Origin: Fibrobacter sp.
GTDB taxonomy: Bacteria; Fibrobacterota; Fibrobacteria; Fibrobacterales; Fibrobacteraceae
Reading direction: 5' to 3'
Assembly: GCA_016295375.1 (NCBI GenBank)
Contig: JAEDLI010000011.1
Location: forward strand, 1 to 39,970
Length of the DNA: 39,970 nucleotides
Shown: piece after piece, positions 16,068-24,142 of the stretch
Numbering within the stretch: the stretch's first letter is position 1
How the letters are laid out: every line of letters starts with the position of its first letter
Made by a program: the position numbers and the translations under genes
The notes under the pieces: model-generated
What the model was told of the DNA's origin: nothing
The model's input: the letters and a program-made list of their open reading frames with translations, nothing else
The model's database searches: none

Positions 16068-17068
16068 AGGGTCTCCACCATGTAGGGAATGCTGTCGCGG
16101 TTAGGCATGTTCCGGTTGATAATCCACATGTTGGAAATGCCTTCCATCAGCTCGTCCGCGTTTTCCAGGGTCTGTTCCGTAGATTCCATGAAATCCGAAA
16201 GTCCGACGGTAATCTTTCCGAGTTCGGTAATCATGTCGTCCGCGCGACCCACCGTTCCTTCAAGTTTGCCCATGAGACCATCCACCTTTCCGGGCAGGGG
16301 CTTCAGCTCTTTCATCATGCCCGAGACATCGTTCATCATGCCGGAGACGTTACTCATCACGGTGTCCATCCGGTTCACGAGGGGCGGAACAGATAGCTGC
16401 AGCGTATCCATCAGGTCCGAAACCTTGTGAATGGCCCTTGTGCCGCTGAGGGTAATGTCGTCCAGGCGCACAAGCTGTCGGTTCAGGTTGTCGTAGAGGG
16501 TACGGGAGCCGAACAAGGCGCCGACGGTGGTCCCCGTATCCATGGCCATGGACACCAGGGTATCGGCAGCATCGATAAGCTGGTTCACGCGGCCCAGCAG
16601 TTCGTTGGCCGTCTCCAGCACGGTCTCGATGTCCTGTGCCTTGCCCGGCGGCAAAAAGTCCCCGTTTTCTAGTACACGCCCCTTTCCGCGCTTGACATCG
16701 ATGTTGACCACACGGGCCGAAATCACGTTCTGGTCGCGTATGGCGTACACCTGGGCGCTGTCGGTAATCCAGTTCTGGAATTGCTTGCGGAGGGTGAATT
16801 CCATATAGACGCCATCGCCCTCGATCTTCATGTCCGAAATCTGACCCACATCTACACCGCTAATCTGCACGCGGGTGCCGGGCCTAAGTCCCAGGGCCTT
16901 GTCGAAGGTACTGTGGAGCTTATACTCCTCCACGCCGATCATTCCGCTGGTAAAAAGCTTCGTATAGAGCACAAGCCCGAACACCATCACGGCAACCGTA
17001 AAGAAGATACCGACCAAAAGGCCGGACATCTCCATCCAGTTTATCTGCTTGATGGGCTTGAGCTTCAT
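16061..17068 (-). CDS. MCE-family substrate-binding protein (MlaD-like)
   Basis: A protein of 335 residues: one N-terminal membrane helix (about 16-35), then an MCE domain (about 45-120) with the typical LRPGTRVQISGVDVGQISD segment. After this comes a long helical region rich in Met, Asp, Leu and Val whose heptad character suggests a coiled-coil rod (repeated MNDVSGMMKEL-like words). MCE proteins are the periplasmic lipid-binding part of Mla-type ABC systems that move phospholipids between inner and outer membranes. The permease and ATPase genes are not in this window. Transcription appears to start at the ATG: TATATT ends seven bases before it and no ribosome site is seen. Confidence 0.88.
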   Translation of the reverse strand: MKLKPIKQINWMEMSGLLVGIFFTVAVMVFGLVLYTKLFTSGMIGVEEYKLHSTFDKALGLRPGTRVQISGVDVGQISDMKIEGDGVYMEFTLRKQFQNWITDSAQVYAIRDQNVISARVVNIDVKRGKGRVLENGDFLPPGKAQDIETVLETANELLGRVNQLIDAADTLVSMAMDTGTTVGALFGSRTLYDNLNRQLVRLDDITLSGTRAIHKVSDLMDTLQLSVPPLVNRMDTVMSNVSGMMNDVSGMMKELKPLPGKVDGLMGKLEGTVGRADDMITELGKITVGLSDFMESTEQTLENADELMEGISNMWIINRNMPNRDSIPYMVETLW

Positions 17069-17075
17069 GAAAAAA

Positions 17076-17081
17076 AATATA
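17076..17081 (-). promoter_or_regulatory. -10-like TATATT next to the MlaD start
   Basis: On the minus strand TATATT is followed by seven bases (TTTTTTC) and the ATG at 17068. There is no Shine-Dalgarno, so a leaderless start is likely. The short divergent region 17069-17181 also holds the palindrome CCTAGTTCTAGG at about 17148. Confidence 0.5.
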
Positions 17082-17246
17082 GAAACAGGTTTGGTCAGTG
17101 TTTGGTGATTAATGACTGGTGACTAGGGTAATTTCTAACATCGGGGGCCTAGTTCTAGGACTCAATACCTAATTTTGGGTCATGAATTTCCTTGATTTTT
17201 TGAATAATTCGGTAACGCCCTACCATACGGTAGAGAACCTGAAGGC

Positions 17247-17272
17247 TTTTTTGGGGGCTGGAACAGAAAAAA
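17247..17272 (+). other. Homopolymer cluster at the M18 frameshift
   Basis: T6 (17247-17252), G5 (17253-17257) and A6 (17267-17272) lie within 26 bases. In the incoming frame the T run reads GCT TTT TTG, an in-phase -1 slippery heptamer (T TTT TTG). The A6 run is not in phase for the classical A AAA AAG slip. Confidence 0.7.
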
Positions 17273-17965
17273 GGTCCAATTGTTCGAACGTGGCGGGGCT
17301 CTCATCGCAGTTCGCCCTCCCCAGAAGTTTTGTGCAGAATCCAGGTTCAGGATTGCCCTTGCCCATACGGACTACCCGACGTTGAAAATCACCCCCAATC
17401 CGGACTGTTCGGCTGCGGGCGTACGGACCCTCCACCCCGAAGTTTACGGCAGTCCCATTCTCGCCAGCTGGCTAGATCGAGATTTAGGATACGCCGGACT
17501 TTTAGCCTACGAACTGGAAGGCAAGGTACAGACAAAGTTGTTCCGTGGAAAAAAGCTGTTCCGCATTCCGCAGCTTGCGGTCCACCTGAACCGAAACGTC
17601 AACCAGGACGGCCTGAAGGTGAACCCCCAGACGGACTTGAACGCCTTGTGGACTGCAGTCGGTGGCAAGGAGCGCTTTGCAGAGGCCTTGCCGGCTGAGC
17701 TTCCTCGTGGGGCGCGTCTTCTGGATTTCGACGTGCAGCTGTTCGACGCTCAAGCCGCACAGCTAGGCGGCTTTGAAGACGAATGGATTTATTCCGGCAG
17801 GCTTGACAACCTTTCTAGCTGCCACGCCATCGCAGAAGCCTTTGCCAAGGCAGAACCTTCGGACAAGGATTTTCAGGTGGCTGCCTTCTTCAACAACGAA
17901 GAAGTGGGTTCCAACACCCGCGAAGGAGCCGCCGGTAACTTTCTGAAGAGTGTTTTGGATTCTTT

Positions 17966-18000
17966 AACTCCGAATTCCGAATTCCGAACTCCAAATTCAC
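17966..18000 (+). repeat. Short-word repeat inside the M18 coding frame
   Basis: The words AACTCCGAATTCC, GAATTCC and GAACTCC, then AAATTCAC, encode TPNSEFRTPNS just before the conserved SIDMAHACHPN block. They match, in reverse complement, the intergenic word at 14252-14266. The repeat keeps the reading frame. Confidence 0.65.
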
Positions 18001-18376
18001 TCGCCCTTTCCATCGATATGGCCCACGCCTGTCACCCGAACTTTGTAGCTAAGCACGAGCCGAACCACGCCCCGGTTCTGGGCGAAGGAATTGTCCTCAA
18101 GGTCAATGCGCAAAAGCGCTATGCCAGCGATGTGTTCTCTAACGCCCAGTTTAAACTAATTTGCGAACAAAATAACATTCCGTATCAGACATTCGTCATG
18201 CGTAACGACATGCCCTGCGGCTCAACGGTAGGCCCTACCGTTTCAGCAAGCCTCGGAATCCCGACAGTGGATATCGGTGAGCCTATGCTCAGCATGCACA
18301 GCATCCGCGAGATGACTGCTGTCAAGGACCACGAAAGCATGACGCAGCTAGTGTCCGCATTCCTTGCAAAGGCAAT

Positions 18377-19414
18377 TTAGGACAGCCATTTCAGCAGCCG
18401 GATGACGCCCATCTTGGCGCACTCGTTGTGCGCCGAGACGTTGGTGCGGTGTTCGATGGCCTTGCGGTTCTGGTGGTAGAATTCATAGGCGCGGAGCAGC
18501 ATTTCTTCGTTGGTCTTTGTGGGCTGGAAGCCCAGTTCTTTCTTGATTTTTGACGTGTCGAAAACGAAGGTGCTGGCAATCATCTTGTACTGGTAGGGGC
18601 CGAGGGGCGAAATGCCGAGCTTGCTGGCGAGTTTCATGCAAGGGATAATAAACCATTTGGGGAAATGGGCCAGCCTGGATTTTGACTTGCCATGCTCGAT
18701 GACGTAGCTGTACACCTCGTTGAAGGTCTTCACGTTGTCCGAGCCGATGTTGAATACGGTGGTTCCTTGGTAATTCAAGGCTAGTTCGCAGGCGTTGGCC
18801 AAGTCCTTTGCGTAGATAAACTGGTAACGGTTGTTTCCGTCGCCTACCATCCAGAGTTTTCGGTTTTCGTCAATAAATTCAAAGAGGATGGAAAGCAGTC
18901 CGAGTCGGCCTTCGTCCATGATGGTAGGACAGCGGAAGATGACTGAGTTCAGCTTATCCTTGCGGGCGAAGAGAATTTTTTCCCCTTCCAGCTTGGACTT
19001 GCCGTAAATCTCGATGGGGTTCGGCTCTTCGGCCTCGGTAACGGGATTGTCGAAGTTCTTTGCCCAGAGACAGTTTGAAGATGTGAATACAAGTTTGTTT
19101 ACATCGTGGCGGATGCAGGCGTCGGCGATAATTTCTGTGCCATCCACGTTGGATGTCCAGAGGTTGTTGATGCGCTTGCGGTCGTGTGCGAGCATGGCGG
19201 CAAGGTGGAATATGGCGTCAAACTGGTTTTCGCTGAAGATCTTTTCCACCAGCTCCTTGTCGCGGATGTCCCCCAATATGCTAGTGAGGTTTTCGTGCTT
19301 GTCCGGATCGGGACAAAGATCGATGCTTACGCATTTGTGGCCCTTTGCAAGGAGTTCATTTTTTAGAATGGAACCGAAGAATCCGGCGCCACCGGTAATC
19401 AGGAAACAAGACAT
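18377..19414 (-). CDS. NAD-dependent epimerase/dehydratase (extended SDR)
   Basis: A protein of 345 residues. The Rossmann dinucleotide motif is at the very start (ITGGAGFFGS, residues 6-15), with the ILGDIRD loop, HLAAMLAH and the catalytic TSSN...IYGKSKLEGE, which supplies Ser and the Tyr-x-x-x-Lys pair. This order is typical of nucleotide-sugar epimerases and dehydratases, but the substrate cannot be named. The C-terminal part has the usual FNIGSDNVKTFNEV segment. It is divergent from a GtrA and FAD-enzyme pair, which suggests surface glycan precursor metabolism. Its stop overlaps the stop of the convergent M18 gene. Confidence 0.88.
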   Translation of the reverse strand: MSCFLITGGAGFFGSILKNELLAKGHKCVSIDLCPDPDKHENLTSILGDIRDKELVEKIFSENQFDAIFHLAAMLAHDRKRINNLWTSNVDGTEIIADACIRHDVNKLVFTSSNCLWAKNFDNPVTEAEEPNPIEIYGKSKLEGEKILFARKDKLNSVIFRCPTIMDEGRLGLLSILFEFIDENRKLWMVGDGNNRYQFIYAKDLANACELALNYQGTTVFNIGSDNVKTFNEVYSYVIEHGKSKSRLAHFPKWFIIPCMKLASKLGISPLGPYQYKMIASTFVFDTSKIKKELGFQPTKTNEEMLLRAYEFYHQNRKAIEHRTNVSAHNECAKMGVIRLLKWLS

Positions 19415-19457
19415 GACTAATAACCTATGTGTAGAATTACTTTGGGGGTAAAATTAC

Positions 19458-19463
19458 TAACTT
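19458..19463 (+). promoter_or_regulatory. -10-like TAACTT close to the gtrA start
   Basis: TAACTT is followed by seven bases (TTTTGCA) and ATG 19471, with no ribosome site. It is weaker than the TATATT examples but has the same spacing. Confidence 0.35.
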
Positions 19464-19470
19464 TTTTGCA

Positions 19471-19950
19471 ATGGATTTCGAAAGTTCCATACTCGGAAAG
19501 ATAAAATCGAAGATTCCCTGCCGAAGGGGTATTGTAGGCCAGTTCTTGCGTTATTTCGTGACTGGCGGACTTGCCTTTATTGTGGATTTTGGGGCTTTTG
19601 CGCTTGCCCTCTACTATTTTGACATTCATTACCTGATTTCGAACTTGATTGGTCTTGCGGCGGGGAATGTGGTCAACTACCTCCTGACTGTAAGGTGGGT
19701 GTTCAGCACGGAAAAGCGCAAGATGGAAAAGCACGTTTTTCTGGAAGTGGTCGTTTTTGTGCTGATTAGTCTCTTTGGGATGGGACTGAATGAATTGCTG
19801 ATGTATGCCTTCGTCGGGGTGCTCCATATTCAGGAGATGGTATCCAAGGTAGGAGCGGCGATAATCGTACTTCTGTACAATTTCCTAGCAAGGAAGTCTA
19901 TTCTTTTTAAATCGGGAAGCAAGAATCCTAATTCCCAAGGTACCTTATGA
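19471..19950 (+). CDS. GtrA-family membrane protein
   Basis: A protein of 159 residues with four membrane helices (about 25-45, 52-72, 88-108 and 118-140). FLRYFVTGGLAFIVDFGAFALAL and NVVNYLLTVRWVFS are characteristic of the GtrA family. These proteins are thought to carry lipid-linked sugars (undecaprenyl-phosphate glycosides) across the cytoplasmic membrane. The stop codon overlaps the next start (ATGA at 19947-19950), so it is coupled to the FAD enzyme. With the GT-C protein downstream, it suggests transfer of a lipid-linked sugar to a surface polymer. Confidence 0.88.
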   Translation: MDFESSILGKIKSKIPCRRGIVGQFLRYFVTGGLAFIVDFGAFALALYYFDIHYLISNLIGLAAGNVVNYLLTVRWVFSTEKRKMEKHVFLEVVVFVLISLFGMGLNELLMYAFVGVLHIQEMVSKVGAAIIVLLYNFLARKSILFKSGSKNPNSQGTL

Positions 19951-21575
19951 GTGAAGAAAAGAAAGTCGCCGTCATCGCGGGAGCTGGTCCTGCGGGTCTG
20001 ACCGCTGCCCTGGAACTTTTGCGCACCACAGGTGTGAAACCTGTGATGTTTGAAGCCGAAGATGTTATCGGGGGAATTTCCCGCACGGCCCGCTACAACG
20101 GCAACCGTATGGACATAGGCGGCCACCGTTTCTTCAGCAAGAGCGACACCGTGATGGACTGGTGGCAGGGGATTTTGCCGTTGCAAGGCTCTGCCAGCAA
20201 GGACGACATCGCCATCGGGCGCAGCGTTCCGCTGGTGCAGGGAGGCCCCGATCCAGAAAAGACGGACTACGTGATGCTTTGCCGTAGCCGCCTCAGCCGT
20301 ATTTTGTTCCTTCGTAAGCTTTTTGACTATCCGGTGAGCCTGAACGGCGATACCATCCGTAACCTCGGGCTTTGGCGCATGTTCAAGATAGGCATGAGTT
20401 ACCTCAAGGTGCAGCTTTTGCCCGCCCGTAAGGAGAACAGCCTCGAAGACTTCATGATTAACCGCTTTGGCGTGGAGCTATACCGCACCTTCTTTAGGGA
20501 CTATACCGAAAAGGTGTGGGGCGTGCCCTGCAACAAGATTAGCCCCGACTGGGGCGGCCAGCGTATCAAGGGACTTTCGATTACAAAAACCGTAGTGCAT
20601 GCGCTCAAGCAGATTTTTGCCGGGAAAAAGAAACCGGACGCGGGTGCTGCCAATGGTGCGGACATCCGCCAGAAGGATACCGAGACGAGCCTGATAGGCC
20701 AGTTCCTCTATCCGAAATTTGGGCCGGGACAGCTCTGGGAAACGGTGGCCGAGAAGGTGCTGGAGAAAGGTGGCGAAATTCACATGAACTCGAAGGTGGT
20801 GGGCGTGAACCGCTCTACCGACGGCAAGCGTGTGGAAAGCGTGGTGGTGAACCGCGGGAATTCCACGGAAACGATTCCCTGTGACTATTTCCTCAGTACT
20901 ATGCCTGTAAAGGAACTTGTGGCTTCCATGGATAACGGGAAAATGCCCGTGCCGGCAGAAATCAAGCGTGTGGCTGAAGGACTCGTGTACCGAGACTTCA
21001 TCACAGTGGGGCTGCTCCTGGATAAGCTGCTTATCAAGAACCCTGCAAAGTCAGGCACTCCCGAAAGCAAGCTCAAGTTCGTGGCCGACAACTGGATCTA
21101 TGTGCAGGAACCCGACGTGAAGCTCGGCCGCATCCAGATTTTCAACAACTGGAGCCCCTACCTGGTGGCCGACCCGAGCAAGGTCTGGATTGGTCTCGAG
21201 TACTTCGCTACCGAGGGCGACGAGATGTGGCGCATGCCCGACAAGGACTTCATCAAGTTTGCCATCGCCGAACTCGACAAGATAGATGTCGCCCGTCCCG
21301 AAGACGTGCGCGATTCCGTGGTGTTCCATATCAAGAAAGCGTATCCGGCTTACTTTGGTACTTACGGTGAGTTCAACAAGATTCGTGAGTATGTGGACCC
21401 GATTGAGAACCTGTTCCTGATGGGTCGTAACGGCATGCACAAGTACAACAATATGGACCATAGTATGCTTGCTGCCATGGAAGTGGTAAAGTGCATCCGT
21501 GAAAATTCTAGCGACAAGACCGCCCTCTGGAGCGTGAACAGCGAAGAAGACTACCACGAAGGAAAGAAGGCCTAG
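19947..21575 (+). CDS. FAD-dependent oxidoreductase (amine oxidase / UDP-galactopyranose mutase-like fold)
   Basis: A protein of 542 residues. The N-terminal FAD-binding fold has AGAGPAGLTAALELL (Gly-x-Gly-x-x-Gly), an acidic strand end (VMFEAEDVIGG) and the DIGGHRFFSKSD segment. The second FAD segment, near the end, is NLFLMGRNGMHKYNNMDHSM, which resembles the closing motif of UDP-galactopyranose mutase and related flavoproteins. The substrate is unknown. Its neighbours (GtrA before it with a four-base overlap, a GT-C transferase 13 bases after it) favour a sugar or lipid-linked sugar as substrate over porphyrin, although protoporphyrinogen oxidases share the fold. Confidence 0.8.
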   Translation: MSEEKKVAVIAGAGPAGLTAALELLRTTGVKPVMFEAEDVIGGISRTARYNGNRMDIGGHRFFSKSDTVMDWWQGILPLQGSASKDDIAIGRSVPLVQGGPDPEKTDYVMLCRSRLSRILFLRKLFDYPVSLNGDTIRNLGLWRMFKIGMSYLKVQLLPARKENSLEDFMINRFGVELYRTFFRDYTEKVWGVPCNKISPDWGGQRIKGLSITKTVVHALKQIFAGKKKPDAGAANGADIRQKDTETSLIGQFLYPKFGPGQLWETVAEKVLEKGGEIHMNSKVVGVNRSTDGKRVESVVVNRGNSTETIPCDYFLSTMPVKELVASMDNGKMPVPAEIKRVAEGLVYRDFITVGLLLDKLLIKNPAKSGTPESKLKFVADNWIYVQEPDVKLGRIQIFNNWSPYLVADPSKVWIGLEYFATEGDEMWRMPDKDFIKFAIAELDKIDVARPEDVRDSVVFHIKKAYPAYFGTYGEFNKIREYVDPIENLFLMGRNGMHKYNNMDHSMLAAMEVVKCIRENSSDKTALWSVNSEEDYHEGKKA

Positions 21576-21588
21576 ATCGGTATTTTTA

Positions 21589-23346
21589 ATGAAAAGATTC
21601 CTGAAAATTTTTAGGCAGCCGGAACTTTATATAGTGCTGCTACTTGCTTTTGTGTTAGTAGTGCTGAAAGTTTCTGCACCTGTTATCAAAAATGTCACAT
21701 TAGAAAGACGGAGCGAAACAAAAGAAGTTGTCCTTCCGATTCTTGAACGCATGGGTCAAGGGGAAGTTTTTTCTGTCAAGTTTGGATTGAATACGGGATG
21801 GTCTAAAGAATTGAGCCTTAAATTGGTTCCCGATGATTGCGTTTTGGATATGGCAATAAATGGTAAGTCCGTAGATCCTAAGCGTTTTCCCGGCTATTGT
21901 GATTGGGCTTCTGGATTCACGTTGACAAAACAAGATTTTGAAAAATATGCGGGATTGCAGAACGAATATAAATTTGACCTGAAAATCCGAAACAATGGGG
22001 GAGCGGCAGGTTTGTCTGCCCTGATGAAGGCAGACTCTTTCTGTTCTCGAATACTTTCTGTTGTTGCTGCGTTTCTTTTCGGGTTACTTGTTTTCTTGAT
22101 CGGTTCCCGCTTCCGGTTACATAAGGGAATCCTGCTGATTTTCTTGTTGGGACTGGCCTTGCGTGGAGCTTATTTCCAAGAAACAAGTTACAGCCAGCGA
22201 GCCTACGACGTAGATGGACATATTGAGTATGTAGGAATTGTGGCAGACGAGCACCGCATTCCGGACAATAAGGAATGTTGGACTTGCTACCACCCGCCCC
22301 TTTATTACCTGTCGGCAATACCTTTCTGGGAAGCCTCCTTCCTGTTTGATTATTCCAAGCCTAGGGCGCTGCAATGGTACAGTTTTATCATGTCTGCTTT
22401 GACCTTGGTCTTTGGACTATATTGCCTGCGCATGCTTTTGAAAGGTAGAGGTTTCTGGCTTGCCGCTCTGCTTTGGACGTTCTGGCCTTCTCTTGTCATG
22501 ATGTCTCCGAGGGTTACCAACGAAGCCATGTTTTGCATGGCGCATGTGATTTGTTTCTGGGCCATTCTGCGGTATATGGCCACAAGGAATGGAGCGTATG
22601 TGATTTTATCAGTGGCTCTTGCGGCAATGGCCTATTGGGCGAAATCTACGGGAATCATCACCATCGCAACACTCGGATTGATGTTCCTTGTTTATTTTGT
22701 TCCTAGCAGGTTGCTGTCTTTTGAACGCAAGAAAAAAACGGAATATATTGGTCTTGTGCTGTTCTTGGCCCTTTGCGGCACTGTGGGTGGCCTTGTCTTG
22801 TTCAATCCTGATATCGTTGGTAACTCCAAGAACCTGAACAGTGCCCTAATCGTGGGAGCACAGCCGGGTAACATGCTTTATTTTGATCTGGAAAACTTCT
22901 TGACCCATCCCTACACTAGTGCCTGGGATGACAATATGGGTCGGCAGTATTTCTTGAATTATCTCGCAAAGACATCCCTTTTTGGGGAATTCCAGTTGCT
23001 GAAAACGACGGCTGGGAACTGGCTTGCGTCCATTATCAGCATTTCACTGTTAGGCCTTGTGGGGTTTGCCCTGGTGGGGCTCTGGCGAATAAGATGGAAT
23101 GCAAAGACTATACTTTGCTTGACCCAGGTAGTGATGTTTGTTGTGGCGGTGGCTGCACTACGGCTGAAATACCCATATTCGTGCAGTAATGATTTCCGCT
23201 TTATACTTCCAGTATTGATTCCCTGTATTTTTTTGTCAATCGAAGGAATTTTTGCCGAGAACGGCTCTGCACGCCGCCGAATTGCGGGCACATTCCTAGT
23301 GTTGGTTTTTAGCAGCTGTTCAACGGCTTTAATGCTCTTGCTATAA
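21589..23346 (+). CDS. GT-C-type membrane glycosyltransferase (GT39/ArnT-like)
   Basis: A protein of 585 residues. One membrane helix (about 13-30) is followed by an extracytoplasmic region of about 120 residues and then about ten further helices. The first exposed loop after them holds RAYDVDGHIEYVG, an Asp-containing motif placed like the catalytic Asp of lipid-phosphate-sugar dependent transferases, and then CYHPPLYYLSAIPFW, the HPPLYY signature of this group. It would transfer a sugar from a polyprenyl-phosphate donor outside the membrane. Codon use is more A+T-rich than in its neighbours (AAA, ATT, TTT common), which may point to transfer. It follows the FAD enzyme by 13 bases and is probably in its operon. 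Confidence 0.8.
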   Translation: MKRFLKIFRQPELYIVLLLAFVLVVLKVSAPVIKNVTLERRSETKEVVLPILERMGQGEVFSVKFGLNTGWSKELSLKLVPDDCVLDMAINGKSVDPKRFPGYCDWASGFTLTKQDFEKYAGLQNEYKFDLKIRNNGGAAGLSALMKADSFCSRILSVVAAFLFGLLVFLIGSRFRLHKGILLIFLLGLALRGAYFQETSYSQRAYDVDGHIEYVGIVADEHRIPDNKECWTCYHPPLYYLSAIPFWEASFLFDYSKPRALQWYSFIMSALTLVFGLYCLRMLLKGRGFWLAALLWTFWPSLVMMSPRVTNEAMFCMAHVICFWAILRYMATRNGAYVILSVALAAMAYWAKSTGIITIATLGLMFLVYFVPSRLLSFERKKKTEYIGLVLFLALCGTVGGLVLFNPDIVGNSKNLNSALIVGAQPGNMLYFDLENFLTHPYTSAWDDNMGRQYFLNYLAKTSLFGEFQLLKTTAGNWLASIISISLLGLVGFALVGLWRIRWNAKTILCLTQVVMFVVAVAALRLKYPYSCSNDFRFILPVLIPCIFLSIEGIFAENGSARRRIAGTFLVLVFSSCSTALMLLL

Positions 23347-23371
23347 ATTGGTCGTATATTTCTCATTTTTG

Positions 23372-23377
23372 TATATT
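23372..23377 (+). promoter_or_regulatory. -10-like TATATT before the BatC-like gene
   Basis: TATATT ends 27 bases before ATG 23405. A second TATATT is at 23355-23360. The leader would be about 20 bases. Confidence 0.4.
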
Positions 23378-23404
23378 ACCATTGCAAAGATGAAGGCTTG
23401 AAGA

Positions 23405-24142
23405 ATGCGATTGTTATTGGTCATGTTGTGTGTGCTGTCGGTGTCGCTTTTTGCGCGACCTATAAACGACGGCAATAAACTGTTCAAGAATGGCGACTAT
23501 GCTGGCGCCTTGGAACAGTATATGAAGGCCCGGGAAGCGGAGCCTGCAAACCCTTTGTTGTTTTACAATATCGGCACTTGCCAGTACAAGTTGGGCAATT
23601 ACGACGAGGCCAAGAAGGAATTGGAGAGCGCCGTACGCATGCCCGACAAGAAAATGGCTGCCAAGGCGGCCTACAACCTGGCCAATACACACTTTCGCAT
23701 AGGTGAAAAGTCCGCCGAAGGTAGCGAACGGATTGCCGCCTGGCGGGAATCCGTTGCCTACCTGAAAAAGGCTATTGACTTGGACAACGGTTTTGAAAAC
23801 GCCAAGAAGAACGTAGAAATCGTGCAGCGTAAGCTGAAAGAGGAACTGGACAAGCAAAAACAGAACCAGGACCAGAATCAGGACCAGAACAACGATCAGA
23901 AACAGCCGCCCCTGAGCGAAAAGGCGAAGGAAGTTCTGGCCCGTGCATTGCAGCTTTGCAAGGACGGAAAGTATGCCGAAGCAAAGGAAATGCTGGAAAA
24001 CCTGATTGCCGAAGACGAAACGGCTGGTCAGCTCAGTGGGCATGTGCAGCGCATTGACGATATTATCGAAATCAAGGCTGGCCGAAAGCCCAAGGCAAAG
24101 ATTGACGCCAGCAACACCGACAACGACCTGGAGGTAATCTGA
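23405..24142 (+). CDS. Exported TPR protein, BatC-like
   Basis: A protein of 245 residues. It has a signal peptide (LLLVMLCVLSVSLFA, cut after about residue 17) and about three tetratricopeptide units (roughly 20-55, 54-90 and 86-135, including NPLLFYNIGTCQYKLGNYDEA and KAAYNLANTHFRIGE). A Gln/Asn/Asp-rich linker (about 150-178, QNQDQNQDQNN) precedes one more helical repeat near the end. TPRs followed by a Q-rich linker are typical of BatC, the periplasmic partner of the vWA proteins BatA and BatB, whose homologues are at 35743 and 38158. Its stop overlaps the next start (TGATG), so the two genes are coupled. Confidence 0.75.
   Translation: MRLLLVMLCVLSVSLFARPINDGNKLFKNGDYAGALEQYMKAREAEPANPLLFYNIGTCQYKLGNYDEAKKELESAVRMPDKKMAAKAAYNLANTHFRIGEKSAEGSERIAAWRESVAYLKKAIDLDNGFENAKKNVEIVQRKLKEELDKQKQNQDQNQDQNNDQKQPPLSEKAKEVLARALQLCKDGKYAEAKEMLENLIAEDETAGQLSGHVQRIDDIIEIKAGRKPKAKIDASNTDNDLEVI

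Larger units (their letters stand above)
17182..18380 (+). pseudogene. M18-family metalloaminopeptidase, frameshifted near codon 25
   Basis: Two frames together make one M18 aminopeptidase. From ATG 17182 the first frame gives NFLDFLNNSVTPYHTVENLKAFL, the family's N-terminal helix. The remainder, LFERGGALIAVRP onward, is in the -1 frame and is open to 18380. All catalytic elements are in the second frame: ALAHTDYP (metal His), YSGRLDNLSSCHA (bridging Asp), NNEEVGSNTREGA (catalytic and metal Glu), SIDMAHACHPN and LSMHSIREM (metal His). One extra A in the A6 run at 17267-17272 would restore GTEKKVQLFERGG. A T6 run at 17247-17252 is the alternative slip site. It could be a recent mutation, a base-calling error in a homopolymer or a programmed frameshift. 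The convergent epimerase stop overlaps its stop. Confidence 0.85.

Noticed and set aside
17267..17273. Classical A AAA AAG programmed frameshift site in the M18 gene
   Set aside because: The A run is out of phase for the two-tRNA slip from the incoming frame. Only the upstream T TTT TTG is in phase.
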